Shown here one piece after another: positions 1 to 9,189 of a DNA stretch of 25,781 bases; position 1 is the first letter of the stretch; every line of letters begins with the position of its first letter. The position numbers and the translations under genes are program-made. Origin of the DNA: Nemertoderma westbladi. Its lineage: Eukaryota; Xenacoelomorpha; Nemertodermatida; Nemertodermatidae. The stretch spans positions 1-25,781 of the forward strand of contig JAUCBJ010004293.1 in assembly GCA_032718475.1 (NCBI GenBank), read 5' to 3'. Below the pieces are notes generated by a model. It saw nothing but the letters and a program-made list of their open reading frames with translations. It had not been told where the DNA came from and searched no databases.

Positions 1-1110
1 GATTAAGAATAATTTTGGGCTTCCCCAAATCAATATACACCAAATATTCACAATAATTATACACGATAATATAAATCCCTACGGTATATTATTTAATAAC
101 CCACTGTTCGCTCAGAATTTTAGCCTACCTAATGTTCCCAGATTTTCCCTCAGTCCCAGTCTTAGTGCCGTAGTGTCGGTGTCGGTCGACCCTGTCGCAT
201 GTCCGTTCCACCCCTCACGAACCCCGAAGGGAACGATCATCGAGAACCAGCACGGCTTGGCTAAGGGTCGGTCCAGTCGGTAGACTCTGTCGCGTATCCG
301 TACCACCCCTCTCGAACCCCGAAGGGTTCGGTCATCGAGAACCAGTACGGCTTGGCTAGGAGTCTGTCGTGTCGGTGGACCCGTTCGCGTGTCCGTTCCA
401 CCCCTCACGAACCCCGAAGGGTTCGATCATCGAGAACCAGAACGGCTTGGCTAGGGGTCCGTCGGTTCATCACAAAAACCCAACCACCTAGGCTTTCCGA
501 GTCCGTTTCAGGCTCGTAGTCGCTTCGGCAGCCGAGAAACTGCTCCGAACAGTCGGTAGGCCAGTAGAGTCTAGTCGAGTCTAGTCCTTTGTCTTTCGAC
601 CCCGTCGCGTGTCCGTTCCACCCCTCACGAACCCCGAAGGGTTCGATCATCGAGAACCAGTACAGCTTGGCTAAGGGGTCTGTCGTCGGTTCCCGTCGCA
701 AATCCCAGTACAAGCAGTCAGCGTTCCGAGTTCTTTTCAGTCTCGTAGTAGCTGCCGTTGACCAGAGACCGCTAAGGGCAGTTCTCGTCAAACCCGTCCT
801 GTGGCCAGCCCTTTCGCATGTCCGTCCCACCCCTCACGAACCCCGAAGGGATCGGTCATCGAGAACCAGTACGGCTTAGGTCAGGGGGCAGTCGTTAGTT
901 GGCCACCCGTTCGCGTGTCCGCTCCACCCCTCACGAACCCCGGGGTTCGATCATCGAGAACCAGAACGGCTTGGCTACTAAGGGGCCGTCGGTGCCCGTC
1001 GCAAATCCCTGACGCAAGCAGTCAGCGGTCCGAGTTCTTTTCAGTCTCGTAATGGCTGCTGTTGGCCAGGGACCGCTAAGGGCAGTCCTTGTCCTTTAGG
1101 CCTGGCGCAT
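1..1110. repeat. GC-rich complex tandem/dispersed repeat block
   Basis: At least six copies of a module of about 80 bp recur near 190-270, 280-360, 380-460, 600-680, 810-890 and 910-980. They share a core reading CCCCTCACGAACCCCGAAGG followed by ATCATCGAGAACCAG and a CGGCTTGG segment. Longer spacers also recur: 680-810 and 985-1100 are near copies of each other, and 470-565 is a diverged relative, so the block has a higher-order structure with a period of roughly 220-310 bp. The core forms a hairpin, CGAACCC-CGAA-GGGTTCG (for example 408-425 and 628-645). At 934-949 the loop is deleted, leaving a perfect 16-bp palindrome. Base composition is much richer in GC than the neighbouring DNA. Minus-strand frames here merely translate the repeat. 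No gene is supported, and the repeat family is not recognised. Confidence 0.8.
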
Positions 1111-1710
1111 TACCAAATCCACCCCTACAGGCAGCAGGAAGTTGGCCAGGGCCTAATAGTACTCAGGCTAACCTGAATACTGCTTGCATTTTCCATCCCC
1201 CCCTGGCCCTTATAACTATGAAATTATTCCCGTACCCTGTAAGTTGCCCCAAAGTTCGCCCATAAATCGCCCCCAGTTTATTGAATGTGCCCAAAACCCA
1301 TGGTCCCGCACCCAGTAGTAATATCGGAATAATCAATTTTAATAAAATACAAAAATATTCAACTCGCGTTATGGAAAGTTGAAATACCGCGAACAGGGAG
1401 TGTTCTCAGCCTAGGCTGAGACGATTGGGGAGTCATTTCAAGAGGGAGTTACAGTATCTCAGCCTTGTAAACCAGCACTATTGACTGCTATTAGACCGAA
1501 GTTTAAATTGGTAGTTCGTTTGGTCCAATATATTTGACCGAGTCAACCTACGTTCGAATTTATATGTGTGCAATCCAATCTGATCAAGGATTGTTTTTAT
1601 AGCTTTTGGAGACTGTTGGTACAAATCGTATAACACAGTCTGTATCGTCAGTAGGTTTGGGAGCTACTGTTGGAGCTGGCGGACTGTTGGAGACTATTAT
1701 CGACCACATC
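1111..1710. other. Intergenic, no gene seen
   Basis: About 600 bp of unique-looking sequence with no convincing open frame or RNA gene. A perfect 18-bp palindrome, TCTCAGCCTAGGCTGAGA, lies at 1404-1421. The stretch 1600-1700 contains several GACTGTTGG-like words just before the 35-bp array starts. Confidence 0.5.
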
Positions 1711-2612
1711 TCGCGAGTTGTTTATATTAACAACATACAGTATCGCGAGTAGTTGTTTATATTAACAGTATACAGTATCGCGGGTAGTTGTTTATATTAA
1801 AAGTATACAGTATCGCGGGTAGTTGTTTATATTAACAGTATACAGTATCGCGGGTACAGTAGTTGTTTATATTAACAGTATACAATATCGCGGGTAGTTG
1901 TTTATATTAACAGTATACAGTATCGCGGGTAGTTGTTTATATTAACAGTATATACAGTATCGCGGGTAGTTGTTTATATTAACAGTATACAGTATCGCGG
2001 GTAGTTGTTTATATTAACAGTATACAGTATCGCGGGTAGTTGTTTATATTAACAGTATACAGTATCGCGGGTAGTTGTTTATATTAACAGTATACAGTAT
2101 CGCGGGTACAGTAGTTGTTTATATTAACAGTATACAATATCGCGGGTAGTTGTTTATATTAACAGTATACAGTATCGCAGGTACAGTAGTTGTTTATATT
2201 AACAGTATACAATATCGCGTGTAGTTGTTTATATTAACAGTATACAGTATTGCGGGTAGTTGTTTATATTAACAGTATATACAGTATCGCGGGTAGTTGT
2301 TTATATTAACAGTATACAGTATCGCGGGTAGTTGTTTATATTAACAGTATACAGTATCATGGGTAGTTGTTTATATTAACAGTATACAGTATCGCGGGTA
2401 GTTGTTTATATTAACAGTATACAGTATCGCGGGTAGTTGTTTACATTAACAGTATACAGTATCGCGGGTAGTTGTTTATATTAACAGTATACAGTATCGC
2501 GGGTAGTTGTTTATATTAACAGTATACAGTATCGCGGGTAGTTGTTTATATGAACAGTATACAGTATCGCGGGTAGTTGTTTATATTACCAGTATACAGT
2601 ATCGCGGGTGGA
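1711..2612. repeat. 35-bp minisatellite, left block
   Basis: About 25 tandem copies of a 35-bp unit containing CGCGGGTAGTTGTTTATATT and AACAGTATACAGTAT. Length variants recur. A 5-bp ACAGT insertion occurs near 1855, 2107 and 2183, and a TA insertion near 1949 and 2278. The pattern around 1852-1900 recurs about 251 bp later, which points to block duplication of several units. The same array resumes at 3853 in the same orientation after the foldback-like element. Confidence 0.95.
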
Positions 2613-2616
2613 TCTA

Positions 2617-2776
2617 GGACACTTCCCCCCCGGACACTTCCCCACCGGACACTTCCCCCCCGGACACTTCCCCACCGGACACTTCCCCCCCGGACACTTC
2701 CCCTCCGCCCAAGTAGGACACTTCCCCCCGGACACTCCCCCCCCCCGGACACTTGCCCCCCGGACACTTCCCCCCC
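2617..2776. repeat. 15-16-bp C-rich array (left foldback arm)
   Basis: About ten units of the GGACACTTCCCCMCC type with alternating C7 and CCCAC variants. Unit length varies with the C-run. Frames here encode only Pro/His/Thr/Arg-rich repeats and are not genes. Confidence 0.9.
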
Positions 2777-2936
2777 AGTTAAAGTGTTAAAATTAATCTG
2801 GGTGCATCAAAGCAATAAACAAAAGTTAAAGATGGTTACAGGACAAGTTGTATCTAGACAAGTTTTTTCAAAATTATAAAAGAAACATTTTTATAGTCAA
2901 ATTTTGTTTGTTTTTCTTTTAATTCCTTTAATTCTT

Positions 2937-3080
2937 AAACCCCCGCTTCTTTTCTTGGGGGCTGCCGCCCCCAAACCCCCGCTTCTTTTCTTGGGGGCTG
3001 CCGCCCCCAAATCCCCGCTTCTTTTCTTGGGGGCTGCCGCCCCCAAAGCCCCGCTTCTTTTCTTGGAGGTCATCGCCCCC
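2937..3080. repeat. Four copies of a 36-bp GC-hairpin repeat
   Basis: Units start at 2937, 2973, 3009 and 3045. Each contains a C-run, CGCTTCTTTTCTT and a hairpin GGGGGC-TGCC-GCCCCC, although the hairpin is degraded in the fourth copy. Because 36 is a multiple of three, a 69-residue frame (2904-3113, plus strand) reads through it as a 12-residue repeat of the KPPLLFLGAAAP type. I see no other support for a protein, and the minus strand is also open here. Confidence 0.9.
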
Positions 3081-3787
3081 AGACCCCGGCATTTCCCTGA
3101 GTGCCCGTGGTGAAAGATTGAAGTTTTTGAAAGTGAACATTTTGAAATAATTAATTCATGTTTGTATCATCAGATAATAAATTGACTAAGCCTAAAGTAG
3201 GAGCTGTATTGAATGTTAACCAATTTAATATATAAATTACTACAATATTATATAATTCAACAAAATCGTATTAAAAATATTGCAAGTAACCAGGAAATTT
3301 GATATGTTGTGTGTATAATATCTATATAGTATGTATAGTAGTAATATGTATATCAATATGTAATGCTGAACACAGAATACAGGTCGACGCATGTCGATTT
3401 TACCCTGGAGAGGTATAATTTTGATTGCATCAATAATATTCATCCCCATCTGCTACAATTTGAAGAAGACTATTACATAAAAATACCTATAATTAAAACA
3501 ATTAATTATTATAATTCTATAGTTAATAAAAACAGTATATCATTCGGGGGATGGAATTTATAGGTCATCTACTATAATTAATTGTTTAAAGATTAGCAAA
3601 AAATACGATGTAATTGCATTGATAACACCCATCAATAAAACTTGGATATAAAATGTAAAATCGGGATGCAAAAGATCACTTTCTGAGCTACCAAAGTACT
3701 GTAAAATTGGATACAACTTATCTGGATACAAGCGGTCCGTTTACCTTACAAAATGAAAAATACGAATGTGCGAAGTTAAGAACAGTC
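3081..3787. other. AT-rich interior of the foldback-like element, no gene seen
   Basis: The sequence is AT-rich, with short frames only (up to about 69 codons) on both strands, rich in Ile, Tyr and Asn as expected for AT-rich noncoding DNA. It ends in a G-run of about 15 at the start of the right arm. Confidence 0.5.
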
Positions 3788-3852
3788 GGGGGGGGGGGGG
3801 GAGTGTCCTACTTGAGCGGGGGGGAACTGTCCGGGGGGGAAGTGTCCGAACA

Positions 3853-3929
3853 CCATCGCGGGTAGTTGTTTATATTAACAGTATATACAGTATCGCGGGT
3901 TGTTGTTTATATTAACAGTATACAGTATC
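3853..3929. repeat. 35-bp minisatellite, right remnant
   Basis: Two further units of the 1711-2612 array in the same orientation, one carrying the TA-insertion variant. They end at ACAGTATCAGTGAG. They mark the right side of the insertion at 2617-3847. Confidence 0.9.
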
Positions 3930-4006
3930 AGTGAGATATTGTATTTCAGCTTCATACTTCGGCTCAGAAATATTGCAAAAAACATATTTTTATAATTTTA
4001 ACCATC

Positions 4007-4240
4007 CTATTGTCCGGCCTATTGTCCCGCCTTTTGTCCCGCCTATTGTCCCGCCTATTGTTCCGCCTATTGTCCCGCCTATTGCCCCGCATATTGTCCT
4101 GCCTATTAATTGTCCCGCCTATTGGCCCGCCTATTGTCCCGCCTATTATCCCGCCTATTGTCCCACCTATTGTCTGGCCTAATGTCCCACCTATTGTCCG
4201 GCCTAATGTCCCACCTATTGTCCCGCCTATTGTCCGTTTA
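4007..4240. repeat. 12-bp minisatellite (ATTGTCCCGCCT)
   Basis: About 19 copies of ATTGTCCCGCCT with variants such as ATTGTCCGGCCT, AATGTCCCACCT and ATTATCCCGCCT. Twelve is a multiple of three, so overlapping frames read as Pro-Ile-Val-Pro or Leu-Leu-Ser-Arg repeats. These are not genes. Confidence 0.9.
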
Positions 4241-4301
4241 TCCTTGCTATAATACGTAATTTTGGATTAACTATAAGAAAGTTTGAGATGTCAGTTATAT
4301 T

Positions 4302-4636
4302 CGATGAATAATTCAGGGTTGGAGCAAGTTAAATATTATTAATCAAATGTCAAATATAATTACATATATATTTCGGTAGCTCAGCGCTATCATTATCAAT
4401 AAAGTACAAATTCTAATATAAATTGCAGAATTGACTAACGTAACGTACGACTTGTTATCTGTTAAAAATTTCACTAAAAACAGAATAAATGTTGTAACCA
4501 AAAAACAGAAGACATAGGCAGGGAAACGTATAGGGACCGTAGGTGCATATTGGAGAGCCTATCGAAATATATTTATAATTATATTTGTAATTTGATTAAT
4601 AATATTTAACTTGCTCCAACCCAGAATTTTTCATCG
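4302..4636. mobile_element. MITE with about 78-bp terminal inverted repeats
   Basis: The segment 4316-4379 is the near-perfect reverse complement of 4559-4622, starting GGGTTGGAGCAAGTTAAATA and ending in the reverse complement of that. The inversion extends outward with few mismatches to 4302 (CGATGAAT) and 4636 (ATTTTTCATCG). The 180-bp centre has no coding capacity, so this is a small non-autonomous DNA transposon of about 335 bp. The flanks TTATATT and TAATATT are similar, but no target-site duplication is certain, and the superfamily is left open. The right end lies 9 bp before the first ATG of the ROCO frame, so the element may have replaced the original upstream sequence, or it may sit in an intron or 5' UTR. 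Confidence 0.8.
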
Positions 4637-4645
4637 TAATATTGG

Positions 4646-7600
4646 ATGTCAACTCAGTGGAAAGACAGCTTAACGATAATTATACTTTATACAGGAGATG
4701 AGGACGGCACAATTAGAATAATTGATACGTTCAGTAAAGATCAAACTGAAACAAAGAAAAGTATCGAACAGGTGGAAAGTATATTGAAGAAAACGGAAGA
4801 ATTAAACGAAATTGTTGAGTATATCGGATGGGTTGGTCCCATAAATAAACCATTCCAGGGTAAGATAACTGATATAATTATATCTACTGTTGATGTTCTT
4901 TCAGATAAAGAGAAAGAACTTTACTTTAGACTGGATGCAGATATTTCTGAGTTAACAACCCAGAATCTGGTTAGTATTTGGGGTTTAAATGAAGTTTCAA
5001 CAATAGAAATTGTTAATAAATTCAGAGACATGGGACTTATGATTATGAATATAAGTGGATCAAATACACTGAAACTTCCAAAATTTTTAATTAATTATAT
5101 AAAAGAACAAAAACTGCCCATAGAGATACTGGCGAGAGGCCCAGAAGCATTGGCTGCTTATAAAGCAGCTCTTTCTAAAGGGACTACATGGATACTGAAA
5201 ACCCGGTTAATGTTAGTGGGACAAGAGAGGGCTGGTAAAACTAGTTTGAAGAAGTCCCTTATTGGTCAACCGTTTGATATAAATGAACCAATAACTGATG
5301 GTATTGACTCATCTGCTAACTGTATTATAAATACCGGACAAAACACAGATTGGACCAACATGAAAGAAGAGCCTGAGACAGCTGTTGATGTCGTCATTAC
5401 TAAAGAAATTGCAAAAACAGTTCTAGAAAGAAAACAAATTACAGGTGATGAGTCTGATATTTCTGGAACTTCAGCAATGGGTATTGGTATTGCGACACCC
5501 TCAGTTGCAACATCTTCGTCTTCTACTGATGATCAACCTAAGATTGCTACTTCAACTTCAAGTTATGGTGCTGCGAAAGTTCAAAAGGATAGTTTGTGGA
5601 GGCGGGTAGTTTCAGTATTACCTGGTTTAAAGTCAAAATATAATAGAAGTAAAATAACTAAAAAATCTAGTACAACTTTATTAACTGCTGAGAATGAAAG
5701 TAAACCTATTGAAGAAAATCTTTCTAGGCAACCAATAAGGGAAGCTATGGAAAATGATATTCCTGAAAACATCACAAAGGGAGTAGAGATTATATTGTTA
5801 TCTGGTAAACCCCAAGATATTCTGGCTAAATTTAATGAGGAAGACAGTCGCTTTTCTCTACAGATAGTCGATTTTGGTGGCCAATGTATTTATTACACAA
5901 CCCATCAGATATTTTTGAGCAGACGAGCTATTTATATAATTGTATTTAATCTCTTGGAAAATCTTGAAAAAACTCCAGATATTATTTTCAGATCTGATGA
6001 AAACAATATTAATGAGTTTGTTTTCGGTGAGATTAAGAATATTGAGTTTATTGAATTTTGGTTAAAAAATATTTATTCATTTGGTACAAAACTAGAAGTA
6101 AATTATTGTCCACCTGTTTTTGTAGTTGGAACTCATAAAGGCAGCTTACATGCTGATCCTGATACTCAATCTGTAATAGCAAGTAAAATATTTGAAAAGA
6201 TTAAGACCCATTTGGGTAAATCTTCATATACAGATAATCTAATTAAAGATTACATTGCTATAGAGAATAATAGAGAAATTATATATGGTGGTGGAGAGAA
6301 AGGACTTGAAAATTTACAGGCCGATATTGTCAAGGAAATGGTAAATTTTAAGGAGGAAATACCTTTGCAATATCTAAAATTTGACCAACTTGTGTCTCAA
6401 TTAATAACGGATGGTAAAGTTTATATTGACATCGACTTGCTAGAGATTAATTTAAAGGATATTGATGTTGAAATGGATAACATTGGTTTGAAAACCATGT
6501 TAGAATTTTACCACGATTTGGGTACAATAATTTACTTTGATGATGAATCTCTAAGAGATACTGTTATACTGAGCCCAGAATGGTTGAGTGGAATGTTTAC
6601 CAAAATAATAACTGTAAAAGACAAAATAAAGAAACAACATTTTACGTTCTGGAAGGACCTGGATAACAATGGTATATTACATGAAGAACTCCTTGATTAT
6701 CTTTGGGAAGGCGTTCTTGATAAAAAACAATTTATGTTGAATATTCTAGAACGTTTTGATTTATTATGTGAACGAGTTTTACCAAGAACCGAAAGAACAT
6801 TGCAAGATGATGTAAAGTTGGCTTATTATGTACCATGCCGCCTTAAATCTGTTAGATATACTCCATTCACACCAAGACAATGTAAAGTTGAATTTTATAT
6901 TACATTCAAGAGTTTCTTACCGCAAGGATTGTACTACCGTTTAATTAAGAGAACTATTGATTTGTCCTACATTGTTGGTAATAGAGTAATTCAACCTAAA
7001 CTTTACCACAGAGTTGCTCAAATATTTTTAGATTTTAATCATCAGGTAATTTTGGAAAGATCTTCTATTTCATTAAATTGGATTAAAGTTCATGTAGTTA
7101 GATCTGAGATGTTTAGTTTGGGCGATGAACAAACTGAAAGTAAACTTGCACCAGATCCGGATATTGTTAATAAAGTAAATCATTTTATTAATACTTCATT
7201 GAAGGAAATTATTACCCAAATGAGATTTAAAAATATTTCATTTGATTTCGAAATAAAATGTGAATGTAATGCTAAATGCGATCAACACAGATTACTTGAC
7301 TGCAATGAAGAAGGGTGTTTTCACTTTGTTAAACTGGCTGATATTTTATCAAATGATTTTCTTGAATGTCAATTTAATAACTCTGTTAGAAGTCGGTTTA
7401 TTAGTGGAAAATTCCCTGTTGTTGGGAGATTTAGCTCACATTGGTTAAACATTACAACTAACCAAGATGACCTTATTGATAGACTGGAAATCTCAGAGTT
7501 ACTTGTATACTTAGCAAGTAAGGGGGCTATATCAAAGGAAGTTTTAGCTGTTATTGAATCTAAGTCGAATTTGATGAGTAAGAATAAGATTTTGTTGGAG

Positions 7601-8116
7601 TCAATAAAATGGGGATCAGAAAATAATTACAAAGTATTTATTGAAGCATTATATGTAACCAATCAACCGCTTTTGGTTGAAATTTTGCATGAAAAAATCA
7701 AAATGGAAGACCAAATGTTCCCTGATATTCTAACAAAGTATAAATATATGTTAATGAAAAATTTAGAACAAACTAAATTTGTGGCACAGCTTCTTGTTAG
7801 CCGAAACGTTATAAGTAAATCTATCATAGAAATAATCGAAAGTAAAGAATCGATAGATAGTAAGAATGTTGTACTTATAAACGCAGTAATGAAAAGATCT
7901 TACAAGGATTTTCTATCTTTTTGTAAATGTCTTCGTCTCACCAACCAACATCATTTAGCTGATACTCTAGAGGAAGCAACCAGTTATGATGCGGATATTG
8001 TAGACATTACCGATCAAGCTGATGAAGTTGCTGTTATAGATAATAGTAATCAAGGTGGAGAGGCCGCTGGGGTTATAGACGTTACCAATCAACCGGTGGA
8101 GAGGCTGCTGTTATAG
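4646..8116 (+). CDS. ROCO-family GTPase (Roc-COR) with two C-terminal CARD-like domains
   Basis: This 1156-residue frame is uninterrupted. Residues 76-156 resemble the winged-helix part of NB-ARC/APAF-1-type proteins (ELYFRL, LVSIWGL, then LKLPKFLINYIKEQ). Roc follows. The P-loop is GQERAGKTS at 192-200, with TDGID at 217-221. A Ser/Thr-rich insertion spans about 268-370. Switch II is DFGGQ at 409-413, and VVGTHKG at 493-499 is the G4 region. COR covers about 575-830. A Cys/His cluster (872-893) precedes two CARD-like helical repeats at about 939-1018 and 1024-1112. The last 35 or so residues are encoded by the 36-bp array and end where it shifts frame. Known ROCO proteins couple GTP binding to dimerisation, and CARDs bind other CARDs; a cytosolic immune or death scaffold is inferred. 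An in-frame stop at 4637 forces the ATG at 4646, but its context is weak and an NB-ARC core is missing, so upstream exons are likely. No LRRs or kinase are present. Confidence 0.85.
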   Translation: MSTQWKDSLTIIILYTGDEDGTIRIIDTFSKDQTETKKSIEQVESILKKTEELNEIVEYIGWVGPINKPFQGKITDIIISTVDVLSDKEKELYFRLDADISELTTQNLVSIWGLNEVSTIEIVNKFRDMGLMIMNISGSNTLKLPKFLINYIKEQKLPIEILARGPEALAAYKAALSKGTTWILKTRLMLVGQERAGKTSLKKSLIGQPFDINEPITDGIDSSANCIINTGQNTDWTNMKEEPETAVDVVITKEIAKTVLERKQITGDESDISGTSAMGIGIATPSVATSSSSTDDQPKIATSTSSYGAAKVQKDSLWRRVVSVLPGLKSKYNRSKITKKSSTTLLTAENESKPIEENLSRQPIREAMENDIPENITKGVEIILLSGKPQDILAKFNEEDSRFSLQIVDFGGQCIYYTTHQIFLSRRAIYIIVFNLLENLEKTPDIIFRSDENNINEFVFGEIKNIEFIEFWLKNIYSFGTKLEVNYCPPVFVVGTHKGSLHADPDTQSVIASKIFEKIKTHLGKSSYTDNLIKDYIAIENNREIIYGGGEKGLENLQADIVKEMVNFKEEIPLQYLKFDQLVSQLITDGKVYIDIDLLEINLKDIDVEMDNIGLKTMLEFYHDLGTIIYFDDESLRDTVILSPEWLSGMFTKIITVKDKIKKQHFTFWKDLDNNGILHEELLDYLWEGVLDKKQFMLNILERFDLLCERVLPRTERTLQDDVKLAYYVPCRLKSVRYTPFTPRQCKVEFYITFKSFLPQGLYYRLIKRTIDLSYIVGNRVIQPKLYHRVAQIFLDFNHQVILERSSISLNWIKVHVVRSEMFSLGDEQTESKLAPDPDIVNKVNHFINTSLKEIITQMRFKNISFDFEIKCECNAKCDQHRLLDCNEEGCFHFVKLADILSNDFLECQFNNSVRSRFISGKFPVVGRFSSHWLNITTNQDDLIDRLEISELLVYLASKGAISKEVLAVIESKSNLMSKNKILLESIKWGSENNYKVFIEALYVTNQPLLVEILHEKIKMEDQMFPDILTKYKYMLMKNLEQTKFVAQLLVSRNVISKSIIEIIESKESIDSKNVVLINAVMKRSYKDFLSFCKCLRLTNQHHLADTLEEATSYDADIVDITDQADEVAVIDNSNQGGEAAGVIDVTNQPVERLLL

Positions 8117-9189
8117 ACATTGCCAATCAATGTAATGTAGCTGTTGTTATAGATGTTACCAATCAACAGGTGGAGAGTCTGCTGTTATAGACATTGCCAA
8201 TCAAGTTAGAGGGGGTGCTGTTATAGACATTACCAATGAAGGTGAAGAGGCTGCTGTTATAGACGTTACCAATCAAGGTAGAGAGACTGCTGTTATAAAC
8301 GTTACCAATGAACCGGTGGAGAGGCTGCTGTTATAGACATTGCCAATCACTGTAATGTAGCTGTTGTTATAGATGTTACCAATCAACCGGTGGAGAGGCT
8401 GCTGTTATAGACATTGCCAATCAATGTAATGTAGCTGTTGTTATTGATGTTACCAATCAACCAGTGGAGAGGCTGCTGGGGTTATAGACGTTACCAATCA
8501 ACCGGTGGAGAGGCTGCTGTTATAGACTTTACCAATCAAGGTGAAGAGGCTGCTGTTATAAACATTACCAATCAAGGTGAAGAGGCTGCTGTTATAGACG
8601 TTACCAATCAAGGTAGAGAGACTGCTTTTATAAACGTTACCAATCAACCGGTGGAGAGGCTGCTGTTATAGACATTGCCAATCAATGTAATGTAGCTGTT
8701 GTTATAGATGTTACCAATCAACCGGTGGAGAGGCTGCTGTTATAGACATTGCCAATCAATGTAATGTAGCTGTTGTTATTGATGTTACCAATCAACCGGT
8801 GGAGAGGCTGCTGGGGTTATAGACGTTACCAATCAACCGGTGGAGAGGCTGCTGTTATAGACATTGCCATGAAAGTGGAAAGGCTGCTGTTATAAACGCT
8901 ACCAATCAAGGTAGAGGGGCTGCTGTTATAGACATTACCAATGAAGGTGGAGGGGCTGCTGTTATAGACGTTACCAATCAAGGTAGAGAGGCTGCAGTTA
9001 TAGACGTTACCATGAAAGTGGAAAGGCTGCTGTTATAAACGCTACCAATCAAGGTAGAGGGGCTGCTGTTATAGACATTACCAATGAAGGTGGAGAGGCT
9101 GCTGTTATAGACGTTACCAATCAAGGTAGAGAGTCTGCTGTTATTGACATTACCAATAAAGGTGGAGAGGCTGCTGTTATTGACATTAT
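8000..9189. repeat. 36-bp minisatellite arising from the ROCO coding tail
   Basis: About 32 units related to GAGGCTGCTGTTATAGAC plus GTTACCAATCAAGGT, encoding a 12-residue repeat of the GEEAAVIDVTNQ type in one frame. Degenerate first units are already in the ROCO frame at 8000-8070. Units with CCGGTGGAG carry two extra bases and break the frame, creating the TAG at 8114. Longer duplications are nested inside: a block near 8426 recurs 335 bp later, and one near 8867 recurs 143 bp later. Short frames inside the array (for example 8438-8671) are pieces of it. Confidence 0.9.

Larger units (their letters stand above)
2617..3847. mobile_element. Foldback-like element with G/C-rich inverted arms
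   Basis: The left end is a tandem array of GGACACTTCCCC units (2617-2776). The right end (3788-3847) is the reverse complement, made of GGGGAAGTGTCC units. The inversion is more than a shared simple repeat: the distinctive word CAAGTAGGACACT near 2710 is matched by its reverse complement, AGTGTCCTACTTG, near 3802-3814. The 35-bp minisatellite lies on both sides in the same orientation, so the segment behaves as an insertion into that array. The interior of about 1 kb is AT-rich apart from a 36-bp GC repeat at 2937-3080, and it has no transposase-like frame. Terminal inverted repeats built of tandem subrepeats are a feature of foldback transposons. A clean target-site duplication is not visible, so the class is inferred. 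Confidence 0.65.

Noticed and set aside
408-445. B-box of a tRNA gene in the GC-rich repeat (GGTTCGATCA)
   Set aside because: The last positions do not fit GGTTCRANYCC, no A box lies at the right distance, and no cloverleaf forms.
1711-2612. CRISPR-like array of 35-bp repeats
   Set aside because: Units are head to tail with no spacers, and the setting is eukaryotic.
4007-4240. Proline-rich protein frames (Pro-Ile-Val-Pro repeats)
   Set aside because: Two overlapping frames on one strand are both produced by a 12-bp minisatellite.
8438-8671. Separate 77-codon gene
   Set aside because: It lies wholly within the 36-bp array and is a phase of that repeat.
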